Assembly (NCBI GenBank): GCA_033763935.1
Contig: JANRJO010000083.1
Span: forward strand, 37,446-101,445
DNA from: DALYJJ01 sp033763935
GTDB lineage: Bacteria > Acidobacteriota > Terriglobia > Bryobacterales > Bryobacteraceae
Direction: 5' to 3'
DNA: 64,000 nt
Position 1 is the first letter of the stretch, and every line of letters starts with the position of its first letter. The notes beneath the pieces are model-generated. The model worked only from the letters and a program-made list of their open reading frames with translations. It was not told the origin of the DNA and made no database searches. Shown here piece after piece: positions 41,813 through 50,727 of the stretch. A program made the position numbers and the translations under genes.

Positions 41813-42774
41813 GACGCCCGCGTGCTGAGATGGGCGAGGTCGTCGGTGAGCTTCGTCGCCTTGAACCGGTACTGCAGCGGCGTCATGTTCACATGTCGCC
41901 GGAAGATCAGGCCGAAGTAGCTTTGGTCGCAGAAGCCCACTTCGCACGCGATGTCCGCGATGGGCATCTCCGTACTCTCCAGGAGTTGCTGCGCCTTGGC
42001 GATGCGGAAGCCATTCAAATAGTGCACGAAGGAGCTGCCCGTAGCTTCCTTGAAGAGGCCCATGAACCTCGGCTTGCTCAGGCGAACCAGCGCCGCCGCC
42101 TCCGCCAGCGTGATGGGCTCCGCGTAGTTCACCTCGAGCGCGGCGAACAGCGGCTTCAATCGCTCCAGGGCAACCTGCCGCCGCTCAAAGACCTCCGACG
42201 TGCCCTTCAGCGAGCTGTAATGGTTCACTACCTGCATCAGGATCATGCGCAGGTAGGTGTGCACCGCCAGTCGAGCGCGCCGCGAATTGGCGGGCAGTTC
42301 GGCGTGAATCCGGCGCATGAATTGCGCGATCTCCGCGGGCTCCGAGCTGGAGGCCGGAATAATGTGCTGAAATTGCGCCTCCTGCACATGGAAGGGCATC
42401 AGGTATCCGGCGTTCATGCCGTCGTGGTCGCTGAGCGTTATGAGCTCGGGCATGAAGTAGAGCACCACGGCGAGCGCCGGCGGCTGGCCCGCCACCCGGC
42501 TGGTGGAGTGATAGATGGTGCTGTTCATCACCATCAGATCGCCCGTTCTCAGGTCGAACTGCGAGTCATGGATGTGGGCCTTCAGCTGCCCGCGCTCCAT
42601 GTAAAGTAGCTCGAAGTAGTCGTGACGCCGCGGCCGTACGTCCCCGTACCGCGCAAAGCGAAAGAACCTGACATCGATGGGGAAGCCCGCATCGAAGGGC
42701 CATACATGGACACCTTCGGCGTTCACCTGCGGTTCGACTACGGAGCGAACGTCTTCCCAGTTGACGCCCGTCAT
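41809..42774 (-). CDS. AraC-family transcriptional regulator of the apiose/apionate locus
   Basis: A 321-aa regulator. The N-terminal cupin sensor has RHDYFELLYMERGQLKAHIHDSQFDLRTGDLMVMNSTIYHS. The C-terminal double helix-turn-helix is ITLAEAAALVRLSKPRFMGLFKEATGSSFVHYLNGFRIAKAQQLL and MPIADIACEVGFCDQSYFGLIFRRHVNMTPLQYR. It lies between the glycosidase pair and the RuBisCO-like operon on the same strand, with a 46-base gap to the gene before it. It probably senses a sugar or sugar acid released by the glycosidases and activates both units; the shared element at 41769 and 45967 is a candidate binding site. Confidence 0.84.
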   Translation of the reverse strand: MTGVNWEDVRSVVEPQVNAEGVHVWPFDAGFPIDVRFFRFARYGDVRPRRHDYFELLYMERGQLKAHIHDSQFDLRTGDLMVMNSTIYHSTSRVAGQPPALAVVLYFMPELITLSDHDGMNAGYLMPFHVQEAQFQHIIPASSSEPAEIAQFMRRIHAELPANSRRARLAVHTYLRMILMQVVNHYSSLKGTSEVFERRQVALERLKPLFAALEVNYAEPITLAEAAALVRLSKPRFMGLFKEATGSSFVHYLNGFRIAKAQQLLESTEMPIADIACEVGFCDQSYFGLIFRRHVNMTPLQYRFKATKLTDDLAHLSTRAS

Positions 42775-42820
42775 GGTGGATTCATGCTATCACCGGCACT
42801 CCGAAACGCAAGGGGGTAAG

Positions 42821-44464
42821 TCACATTTTTTCGAGAATCACGACCCAGTCCTGCATCACCTCTAGCGGCGGCATCGTCCACGAGCCATTTCGCGCCTCCG
42901 CCTTGCCCCACTCCTGCTCCGAGCCCTCGATCGGATCGAAGAGCCGAGCCCTGTAGGCGACACCCGGTTCTAGAGATCGAAACGTGTAAGTGCCGCCCGC
43001 CGGCTGCGGCAGGTAAGCGATGCGGAGTTCACCGGGGATGCCGGCGCAGGAAGGCGCTTCGTAGTTCTTCTCGCTCCAAACGGGGTCGATCCAGTCCGGA
43101 TGCGGCTCGAAGCGATGCCACGGATAGCGCTGGAGCAAGCGCGCGGCGCGGCCGAGTTGTGAGCCGCCGGGAAGTGACATCGCCTGTTGCCAGGTGACAT
43201 TGCCCCAGGCGCGCCCATGCGGCGAGGGGCCGTACGGCTTGCCGGGCAGGTTGACTTGCCAGATCCCGTTGGCGCCATACGTATGGCCGCACGCGCCGTT
43301 CAGGAGGCAGGTCCAGAACATGAAGCGCTGCATCTCCTCACGGCTCGCGGCGAGGATGCCCTCGTAATTCACTTCACCGTTGATAACCGGCAGGCGCGGT
43401 TCCGCGGCGTACTCGCCCGTGACTTTGCGGATGGTGTTCGGAATGCTCTTGCGGTCGCTGTGGCCGGTCTGCAGCATATTGAAATCGAGGACCGCCGGAT
43501 CGTCGACGGAAGCTCGAGCGGTCTCAGAGGGGTGCGCCGTGATGAGGCGCTGGAAGGGGTCGATGGAGCGGATGTAGCGGGCCAGCACCGTCCAGCCGGC
43601 AACCAGTTCCTTGCGCTCGTCATCCCGTCGCGTGGAAAGGTACCAGGGCATCGAGGTCTCTCCGGCGAGGCTCCAGATGACGGGGTAGGCGCCCCAACGA
43701 GCGACGATCGTGCGCCAGTGCTGCTTCATCTTGCGCTCGCCGAGTTTGGGGAGATAGTAGCCCCAGCAGCCCAGGACACACGGTGTGAGGCCGCTGTTCA
43801 CCAGGTGCTGCACGCGCAAGTCGGCCATGTCCCACCAGGCGGGATTGATGGTGGCGTAGTCTCGCTGCCAGGGGAAACCTGCTTCGTTCTCGCCGCGGGG
43901 GTCGAACGAATCCATGTCCGGATAGAGGCCGGCCACCAGTTGGATGACGCTAAAGTTCTTCCGCACCCGGTCGGCAACCAGGAGATGGAAGTCGTCCGGC
44001 CAATGAAGGCGCTTGACGAGCGCCATCCACCACGTGTCTCCAAGCCAGAAAAACGGCGAGCCGTCAGCATGCTGAAGGTAGCGCTTGTTCGCCGACGCGC
44101 GCAGAGGGCCGTGGCGGTAATGAGGATGGGCGCCGGTGTAAGGGGCCACTTCGAGCGTGCCCGTACGGCCATGGAGGCCGGCGTCCGACGGATCCGAGCA
44201 TACGGTAGACCAGCGATGCAAACCCGCCTCACCGGCGGCATAACGGACGCGGAACACGTTTTCGCCGCCCCAGAACGCCGGCGCCCTATGCTGCTTTCCG
44301 GAAGGCGACGTAACGATGACGTTCAGTTCCACTTCGCTGAACGGATCACGGCGGGCCTTCTCCCCGTAGAAGGACCATTCGCAGGGAACATTCACCTGGC
44401 CGAAGCGCGCTTGCGCCGCGGCGGCCGAGGCCAATAGCGAACCTACGAACTCCCGCCGCCGCAT
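42821..44464 (-). CDS. GH140-like (DUF4038) glycosidase with N-terminal DUF5060 domain, Tat-type signal
   Basis: A 547-aa exported glycosidase-like protein. MRRREFVGSLLASAAAAQA is a twin-arginine-like signal. Residues about 25-110 form a DUF5060 immunoglobulin-like domain (NVPCEWSFYGEKARRDPFSEVELNVIV). Residues about 125-430 form the DUF4038 TIM barrel (GSPFFWLGDTWWMALVKRLHWPDDF, PVINGEVNYEG with E364), and a C-terminal beta domain is of the putative collagen-binding type. The acid/base region reads VIWSLAGET (E269), whereas the second enzyme has ILGGDRT (Asp) there, so mechanism or substrate may differ. The gene starts 1 base after the other GH140 gene. Confidence 0.78.
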   Translation of the reverse strand: MRRREFVGSLLASAAAAQARFGQVNVPCEWSFYGEKARRDPFSEVELNVIVTSPSGKQHRAPAFWGGENVFRVRYAAGEAGLHRWSTVCSDPSDAGLHGRTGTLEVAPYTGAHPHYRHGPLRASANKRYLQHADGSPFFWLGDTWWMALVKRLHWPDDFHLLVADRVRKNFSVIQLVAGLYPDMDSFDPRGENEAGFPWQRDYATINPAWWDMADLRVQHLVNSGLTPCVLGCWGYYLPKLGERKMKQHWRTIVARWGAYPVIWSLAGETSMPWYLSTRRDDERKELVAGWTVLARYIRSIDPFQRLITAHPSETARASVDDPAVLDFNMLQTGHSDRKSIPNTIRKVTGEYAAEPRLPVINGEVNYEGILAASREEMQRFMFWTCLLNGACGHTYGANGIWQVNLPGKPYGPSPHGRAWGNVTWQQAMSLPGGSQLGRAARLLQRYPWHRFEPHPDWIDPVWSEKNYEAPSCAGIPGELRIAYLPQPAGGTYTFRSLEPGVAYRARLFDPIEGSEQEWGKAEARNGSWTMPPLEVMQDWVVILEKM

Positions 44465-44465
44465 G

Positions 44466-45893
44466 CTACTTCGCCGCCTTCTGCCCCGGCGTGCCGAACT
44501 TCTTGGAAGCGTCGTCCAGCACCAGGACCCAATCGGAGCCAAAGCCTTCGGATGGGCAGGTGAACTCCCGCGTCCCCTTGTTCGCCATCGATTCGATCTC
44601 GGCAGCGCGGCCGTTGCGCGGGTTGAACCACCAGGCCTTCACCGTGTCGCCGGAGATCTTGCCCATGTTCACCGTGAACTTCCGCCCCTGCGCGCTGTAG
44701 ATGAACGCGTAGTCCTCGCCGCGGGTGGCGGCGATGCGATCCGAACCGTCCAGAGCGTCGGCGATCAGAGACTGGTCCGGAACGCGCGTGAAGTAGGGCC
44801 GCGATTCGATGAGCCACCGCACATACTGCACCTGCCCCGATCCGGGCCGGTGCATCGCCTCATCCCAGGTGATCAGCGGGCCATTGATGGGCCGCCGGTT
44901 CGGCGCGTACATCTGCCACACCGAATGGTTTCCGTACGTGTGCCCGCACGCGCCCGAGAACACGGCCCAGTAGGCGCGCTGCCGCGTGTGTGCGTCGAAC
45001 GAATAGCCGTAGTCGCGGGCGCGGAACTCCACCGGGTGATCCTCATAGAGTGGCTCGCCGTCCAGCACCGGCTTGGTCGGCGTCCGGTCGTAGTCCTTGG
45101 CGATCTTCGCCCAGCTCATCGTCCGCTCCGCGCGGCTGTGTCCCGTCTGGTGCATGTTGAAGTCGAGCCACACATCGTCGTGAAACCAGGCCGATGACGT
45201 CTCACCCCCGCGCGGGTGGAAACTCATCAGCACGGCGTCGTAGTCTTCTTTGCCGGAAACGCCGATCGCGATGCCCTTCGCAAGAGCACGCCACGTCGGT
45301 TCATACCCCGTCGCTGTCCGGTCGCCGCCGAGAATCCAGATGATCCCTTTCTTGCCGTACCGCTTCCCGAGAAACTCCCCGTAGGTCGCGGCATTCGCCG
45401 GCGTCAACAGGCTTTCATCGCGATTGTTCCCGCTCTTGGCATTCACGTAGCGGCCCCAGGTGGGCAGCAGCGCCACGTAAATTCCGCGGGCGTTCGCCTG
45501 GTCGATGATGTAGTCGACGTGATCCCAGTAGTCGTAGGCCTTGGCGTCGGCGGGATTGGCCCCCGGCGTCACCGCCGGCTTGGTCGGGTCGCGATCGATC
45601 AACGGCAGGTCGCCGTACGGGTTGGGATCGTCGACACCCTCCAACTCCGCAAGCGCCACGGCCTGCACTGCGGTGTACCCCTGCGAGGCCTTCTTCGTCA
45701 GGTACTCCACTGCCTGCTTGCGGTCCAGCCGGTGCAGCAGCTCCCATGCCGTATCCGCCAGGTAGAAAAACGGCTTGTTGTCCGCGGTAGCGAGGAATCG
45801 CTTGTCGGCGCTGACCTTCAACTTCGGCAACGTCCGCGGCGCCTGTGCGGCAAGAGTAGCGGCGGATAACAACAGGATCATGACAAGCTTCAT
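44466..45893 (-). CDS. GH140 family apiosidase-like glycosidase (DUF4038)
   Basis: A 475-aa secreted enzyme with signal MKLVMILLLSAATLAAQA. The TIM-barrel DUF4038 domain has KPFFYLADTAWELLHRLDRKQAVEYL, WGRYVN, IIWILGGDRTATGYEPTW (D191) and KPVLDGEPLYED (E280); these Asp and Glu occupy the places I recall for the catalytic pair of the characterised GH140 apiosidase from Bacteroides. LDFNMHQTGHS and SGACGHTYGNHSVWQM are family signatures. The C-terminal domain is the collagen-binding-like beta sandwich. GH140 releases apiose from rhamnogalacturonan II. It is the first gene of its operon, 73 bases after a candidate -10. Confidence 0.84.
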   Translation of the reverse strand: MKLVMILLLSAATLAAQAPRTLPKLKVSADKRFLATADNKPFFYLADTAWELLHRLDRKQAVEYLTKKASQGYTAVQAVALAELEGVDDPNPYGDLPLIDRDPTKPAVTPGANPADAKAYDYWDHVDYIIDQANARGIYVALLPTWGRYVNAKSGNNRDESLLTPANAATYGEFLGKRYGKKGIIWILGGDRTATGYEPTWRALAKGIAIGVSGKEDYDAVLMSFHPRGGETSSAWFHDDVWLDFNMHQTGHSRAERTMSWAKIAKDYDRTPTKPVLDGEPLYEDHPVEFRARDYGYSFDAHTRQRAYWAVFSGACGHTYGNHSVWQMYAPNRRPINGPLITWDEAMHRPGSGQVQYVRWLIESRPYFTRVPDQSLIADALDGSDRIAATRGEDYAFIYSAQGRKFTVNMGKISGDTVKAWWFNPRNGRAAEIESMANKGTREFTCPSEGFGSDWVLVLDDASKKFGTPGQKAAK

Positions 45894-45966
45894 GGATTCG
45901 ATAGACCTCTCTTGTAGTTGGGCCCAGCCCCGTGCCCTGGAGTCTGTCACGGCGCCCGCTGGCGAT

Positions 45967-45999
45967 TCTATAAGAATTGGTTCGGCGATTCTGACGATT
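45967..45999 (-). promoter_or_regulatory. Promoter/operator of the GH140 operon (shared element, copy 2)
   Basis: Minus-strand reading: AATCGTCAGA (45999-45990), 15 bases, CTTATAGA (45974-45967), the same words and gap as at 41769-41801. It lies in the 132-base gap between the divergent GH140 operon and the ADOP permease. The -10 TATAGA is 73 bases before ATG 45893. Confidence 0.7.
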
Positions 46000-46010
46000 G
46001 CGGCATCTGT

Positions 46011-46016
46011 GATATT
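46011..46016 (+). promoter_or_regulatory. -10-like element before ADOP permease copy 3
   Basis: GATATT, nine bases before ATG 46026, divergent from the GH140 promoter. It matches the short-leader pattern. Confidence 0.35.
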
Positions 46017-46025
46017 GATGTTGCC

Positions 46026-48371
46026 ATGCTGCGGCAACTGCGACGATCGCCCGTCTCTTCCCTGGCCGCGGTGGCGTCACTCGCCATCGGCATCGGCGTT
46101 TCCCTTGCCGTCTTCACCGTAGCCGACGCCGCGCTCTTCCGCCCCCTCGACGTCCCCCTCTCCAGCAGCCTCGTCAGCCTCTATCAGCGCAACCCCGAGG
46201 GCGTCTACAGCAGCGTCTCCTACCCGCTCTACCGCTACCTCGCCCAGCACGCCCGCTCTCTCGACGGCCTTCTCGCCTACGCCCGCCTTCCCTTAAACGC
46301 ACAATGGCCCGAAGGCGCCGAACGCCTCAGCTCAGAGATGGTCAGCGCGAACTACTGCGACGTGCTGCGCATTGCGCCCGTCCTGGGAACCTGCTTCCGG
46401 CCCGGCGACGTGCACGCCGTGCTCATCTCGCACCGCCTCTGGCTGCAGCGCTTCGACGCCAGTCCCCTCGCCTTCGGCCGCACCCTCGTCCTCAATCGCC
46501 AGCCGTTCCGCATCGCCGGCGTGCTGCCGCCGTCCTTCCGGGGCATCGTCCTCGACTGGGGCGATCCTCCCGATGTCTGGTTCCCCATCGCCGCTCACGC
46601 CATCGTGCCCCTACTGCCCCTTGAGAACGCCGCCACCCACTGGATGCTCGCCGCCGGCCGGCTGGCAACGGACGCGGACGCCGCGACCGCCCAGGCCGAA
46701 GCGCAAACGCTCGCCGCGTCCTTCTACCGCCAGCACCCGCAAGCGGCCGCCATGCGCTATCGCCCCGTGCTCATCCCCACCGCCCAGGCGCGCTTCTGGC
46801 CCGCGCATCGCGAGTCGATCCGCCACTACATCGCCGTCCTTGCCGCCGCCGCGCTGCTGACGCTCGCAATGTCATGCTGCAGCGTCGCCAACTTGCTCCT
46901 CTCGCGCTCGGAGCAACGCCGCCGCGACCTCGGCATCCGCACCGCCCTCGGCGCCGGACGCCTTCGCCTTGCGACCGGCCTTCTCGGCGAAGCCCTCTCG
47001 CTGACTGTCGCTGGCGCGCTCGGAGGCTGTGCACTCGCCGCGCTCGCCCCGCGCTTCCTCGCCTGGTTCCACAATCCGTTCGGCATTCCTCTCCACCTCG
47101 ACCTCCGCATCACCGCCGCGCCGCTGCTCGCGGCCGTCGCACTCTCCGTGGGCGTCGCACTGCTCGTCGCCCTGGCCCCCGTTCGCTACGCCTGGCGCAT
47201 CGACATCGCCACTCTCATCCGGACCGCGGGCGGGGGCTCCCGGCGCCGCCTTCGCCCCACCGAAGCGCTCGCCGGCGCGCAACTCGCTATCTGCCTGGTG
47301 GCCGTCGCCGGCGCCGGACTCTTCCTCCGCACTCTCGACCGCGCCCGCGCCTCCGACCCCGCCTTCCAGTCCCAAAACGCTCTGCTCGTGCAACTCGACC
47401 TGCTCAGCGCCGGCTACGACCAGGCCAAGGGACGCCTCCTCCAGCAAGCGCTCCTCGATCGCGTCAGAGCCCTCACCGGCGTCGCCTCCGCCGCCTACGT
47501 CAAGACCGTGCCCCTTGGCGGAATGCGCTCCGCTAGAGACATTCGCATCGACGGCCAACTCGCGAATGTTGAGACGAACATCGTCTCCCAAGGGTACCCG
47601 GAGAGCGCGGGCGTCGCCCTCCTCGCCGGCCGCGACATCCGCGCTGGCGAAACCGATGCCGTCCTCGTGAACGAAGCCATGGCGAGGCGCGCCCCGCTCG
47701 GCAGCCGCATCGAGCCGGCGCGCGGCGGCAGTGCGTTCACCGTCGTCGGCGTCGTGCGCGATGGGCGCCAGCGCAGCTTCCGCGAGGCCACGAATCCGCC
47801 GCGCGTCTACTTCCCGCTCGCCGCAGACCACCAGCAGATGATCACCCTACAGGTGCGCACCATCAGCCACCCCGTCGCGCTCGCCGGCGCTGTGCGCGAA
47901 GTTGTCGCCTCACTCGCGCCAGGCTTGCCCCTCCAACTCACCACGATGCAGGCGCACCTCGCCGCTGCGCTCAGCCGCGAACGCCTCGCCGCGTCCATGC
48001 TGGCCGGCCTCTCCGCCTTCGCCCTGCTGCTTGCGGCCATCGCGCTGTACGGCGTGGTGGCGGTCGCCGTCGCGCAACGCACCCGCGAGATTGGCATCCG
48101 CATCGCGCTCGGCGCCCGCGCACGTCAGGTCCTTTCGGCGGTCCTCGGACGATACCTGGCCCTCACCGCCGCCGCCACCGCCAGCGGCCTCCTCGGCGCC
48201 GTTTTTCTCTCGCGGTTCGTCGAGCCGCTCCTGTTCGGCGTTTCGGCCTTCGATCCGATCTCGTTCGCGGCCGCCGCAATCGTCCTCGCTCTGGCGGCGT
48301 TGCTCGCGGTCCTCGCTCCCGCGCGCCGCGCCCTCGCTGCCGACCCCGCCGCCAGCCTCCGCCAGGAGTAA
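46026..48371 (+). CDS. ADOP-family FtsX/MacB-type permease (copy 3)
   Basis: A 781-aa duplicated permease without ATPase, beginning MLRQLRRSPVSSLAAVASLAIGIGVSLAVFTVADAALFRPL. The periplasmic domain contains LSSEMVSANYCDVLRIAPVLGTCFRPGD, the central TM block runs AVLAAAALLTLAMSCCSVANLLLSRSEQRRRDLGIRTALGAGRL, and the second half ends RTREIGIRIALGARARQVLSAVLGRYLALTAAATASGLLGAVF and a terminal RRALAADPAASLRQE. It is the most divergent and shortest of the four copies. ATG 46026 is the start: the frame before it has no plausible signal. It lies divergent from the apiose locus; no function can be tied to that locus from sequence alone. Confidence 0.88.
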   Translation: MLRQLRRSPVSSLAAVASLAIGIGVSLAVFTVADAALFRPLDVPLSSSLVSLYQRNPEGVYSSVSYPLYRYLAQHARSLDGLLAYARLPLNAQWPEGAERLSSEMVSANYCDVLRIAPVLGTCFRPGDVHAVLISHRLWLQRFDASPLAFGRTLVLNRQPFRIAGVLPPSFRGIVLDWGDPPDVWFPIAAHAIVPLLPLENAATHWMLAAGRLATDADAATAQAEAQTLAASFYRQHPQAAAMRYRPVLIPTAQARFWPAHRESIRHYIAVLAAAALLTLAMSCCSVANLLLSRSEQRRRDLGIRTALGAGRLRLATGLLGEALSLTVAGALGGCALAALAPRFLAWFHNPFGIPLHLDLRITAAPLLAAVALSVGVALLVALAPVRYAWRIDIATLIRTAGGGSRRRLRPTEALAGAQLAICLVAVAGAGLFLRTLDRARASDPAFQSQNALLVQLDLLSAGYDQAKGRLLQQALLDRVRALTGVASAAYVKTVPLGGMRSARDIRIDGQLANVETNIVSQGYPESAGVALLAGRDIRAGETDAVLVNEAMARRAPLGSRIEPARGGSAFTVVGVVRDGRQRSFREATNPPRVYFPLAADHQQMITLQVRTISHPVALAGAVREVVASLAPGLPLQLTTMQAHLAAALSRERLAASMLAGLSAFALLLAAIALYGVVAVAVAQRTREIGIRIALGARARQVLSAVLGRYLALTAAATASGLLGAVFLSRFVEPLLFGVSAFDPISFAAAAIVLALAALLAVLAPARRALAADPAASLRQE

Positions 48372-48389
48372 AACACACCCGCGCCCGCT

Positions 48390-49523
48390 CTATAGAGTGC
48401 GTGCCGCCCCGCCAGGAATGAACCTACCCTCCAGCCCCAATGCAGCCTCCGCCCGCCAGTAGACGCGAATGTTCGCCGTCGCTCGCCCGCCGGCGATGAT
48501 CTCTTCGCGCCCATCGCCGTTGAGGTCGGCAATCGCGAGATCTTCTACGGCCACGCCGTCGTCAATGGCAAACCTGGTCCAGCCGCCCGCCGTGTCGTGA
48601 ACGAACCCCGCAAGCCCCCACGGCTTGCCCCTCCATCCGGCAATGAGAGCGTTCTCCGTCCAGCCCAGCGCGTGCGCCTGGTTGAGTTTGCTCTCAATGA
48701 CGGTGCGCAGCCACAGCCCGCGGGGTGCCTCCTCATACACAACGATGCTGTTGCCGTGCCACGGCTCGACCGTCGCCAGGTGGCGCTTGCCGTGGACCGT
48801 TCCCATCTTGATCTCGCCCGGTTGCCCCTCGCCGATCTGCCGCTTCCTCCACTTCCCCTGCTCACGCCGCAATGCGAAAATACCCTCGGCCGCGGCCACC
48901 CAAATCTCGCGCCCCACTGTAATGAAGTTGTGGGCGATGTGGAGCGACTCGTCGGCCACCTCCATCGGCCAGGGCTCCGCGGCCGGGTTCTTGGGAACCC
49001 GGAAGACAAGGATGCGCGCCCCCGGCCCGTCGTTCCACGCCGGCCCCTTCGTACCCCGCCCATGCAACGGAACGACGATCAACTCCGGCCGCCGGTCACC
49101 ATCGACATCGGAAAAACGGATGCGATGCAGCGTGGGCTCGGTTGCGAGGTTATGAACCTTGCCGTCAGACGAGACCCAGTGCAGCGAACCGCCGCCGGTC
49201 GTGTTCGTCGATTGCCAGTCCGCGCCGAGAGCGAAGTCCAGCTTGCCGTCCCGGTCAATATCGAGCGGCGCCAGCGCGACGTTGTCGGCCTTGGTGATGT
49301 TCTCCGCCACGACATGCTTCGTCCAACTCGGGTTCTCGAACCACAAAAGCTGGTGGTTGTTGATGGCGACGATATCGGGCTTCTTGTCCCCGTTCACATC
49401 CGCCGTGGTGATCGCGTAGACAACGCCCAGGCCCTTCGCGATCTCCTCCATCCGGTAAGCAGGCTGCGAGAAGCCCAGCGAGAGACTCAGCAATGCGGCG
49501 GCGATGAATCTCATGAGGGACAT
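48390..49523 (-). CDS. Secreted FG-GAP/VCBS-repeat protein
   Basis: A 377-aa protein with signal sequence (MRFIAAALLSLSLGFSQPA if ATG 49514; ATG 49523 adds three residues). FG-GAP-type Ca2+ loops recur: TTADVNGDKKPDIVAINNH, LDIDRDGKLDFALGAD, SDVDGDRRPELIVVPL and IADLNGDGREEIIAGGR, consistent with a seven-bladed beta-propeller. Unlike the protein at 36007 it has no UnbV or TPR part. The downstream gene (split esterase) starts elsewhere; the neighbouring ADOP permease is convergent. Probably a surface protein; ligand unknown. Confidence 0.8.
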   Translation of the reverse strand: MSLMRFIAAALLSLSLGFSQPAYRMEEIAKGLGVVYAITTADVNGDKKPDIVAINNHQLLWFENPSWTKHVVAENITKADNVALAPLDIDRDGKLDFALGADWQSTNTTGGGSLHWVSSDGKVHNLATEPTLHRIRFSDVDGDRRPELIVVPLHGRGTKGPAWNDGPGARILVFRVPKNPAAEPWPMEVADESLHIAHNFITVGREIWVAAAEGIFALRREQGKWRKRQIGEGQPGEIKMGTVHGKRHLATVEPWHGNSIVVYEEAPRGLWLRTVIESKLNQAHALGWTENALIAGWRGKPWGLAGFVHDTAGGWTRFAIDDGVAVEDLAIADLNGDGREEIIAGGRATANIRVYWRAEAALGLEGRFIPGGAARTL

Positions 49524-49532
49524 GATAGCGAT

Positions 49533-50692
49533 CTAGGGGGCCACTCCCAGTTCTGCCAACCGCTTCCGCGCGGGTTCGCTCTTCGGGTCGCGCTCCAGCA
49601 GCAGCTTGTAGCATCGGATCTCCCCGGCCTTGTCCCCGAGGAGCGCGTACTCGCGAGCGAGCCGGTCGAGTTGATTCGCCGGCGGCGGGAACGCCTTCGT
49701 GTCGTGCAGGAGCACCGATTCCGCTTCCTCTGCCCGGTGCTGCTCCATCAGGCCGGCCACAATCATGGAAAGGGCGAACGGCCACAGCCTGCGCTCCACG
49801 CCATACCGCCGGCTGGCATCGCGGAAACGGCGCGCGATGCCGTCGAGCCCTGACCGCTCATACTGCTCAAAGGGATTGACGACGTCCCAGAGGTCGAAAA
49901 TCTTCGTGAGCCCGAGATACATCGCCTGGTGCGGTACCGTCCCATGGTTCTCGTCCTCGAAGCGCTGGTAGCTCCACCGGAAGCCCCGCGGCGACCGTTC
50001 GCCCAAAAGCGCGCACAGCTTCCGGATGCCGCCGAGCAGCATGCCCGTCTCGTCCGCTGAAGCCAGATACAGGTCTCCGTTCAACTCAGCCGAGTTGGCG
50101 AGGAGACGCTCCATCCGCCCGATCATCATCTGCCGGTTCCATTGGACGCTCGGGAGATGGCGATCCAACCCTGAAAGAGCCGTGGTTCGGAGGTGAGCGC
50201 GTGGATCACGAACAGGCCGCCGAGCGAATGACCCACAAGAATTCGATAGGGCCGCGTCCGGTACGATCGATCTACGAAGGGGACGAGTTCGTCACGAAGA
50301 TGCTCGAGGAACCGGTCCGCCCCGCCGCGGATGGGGAAGAACCGCTTCTCGTTTTCATCTTCGGTGGGCGGCGTCATATCGCGGTTGCGCTGTAGCGACG
50401 GGACGGCTACCAGGAGCATGGGCGGTATCCGCCCGTTCTGCGCCAGGAACGACAGGATTCCGGCCGCGTGGAAGTAATGCTGGTCTCCGTCGAGCACGTA
50501 GAGAACCGGGTATCGTTCGCGGCTGGCATCGTAACCGAAGGGCTTGACGACCACCAGGTGGCGGACCTCGTTGAGCAACTCGGACCGGAGTTCGACGCGC
50601 TCGCCAATCGACATTGCTGGCGGGGGCGGTTGCGCGACGGCTGCTGCCGCCACGGCCACCAGGACAAGCAGCTTCATACTGAGCAGAAGCAT
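49533..50692 (-). pseudogene. Esterase (alpha/beta-hydrolase, PF00756 type) split by a one-base frameshift
   Basis: One gene in two frames. The upstream part (from ATG 50677, or 50692) encodes a signal peptide (MKLLVLVAVAAAAVAQ) and an enterochelin-esterase-like domain with the nucleophile elbow VGHSLGGLF, up to FQGWIAIS. There the frame ends early at 50126. The downstream frame resumes with SVQWNRQMMIGRM and carries the catalytic His in ENHGTVPHQAMY and a TPR-like tail (EYALLGDKAGEIRCYKLLLERDPKSEPARKRLAELG). One extra C (minus strand) in the run at 50152-50154 would restore a single frame. Either a recent pseudogene or a sequencing error. Confidence 0.82.
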
Positions 50693-50727
50693 TTCACAGA
50701 CGGGTGAGGTTTGTCAGGATGCAATTC

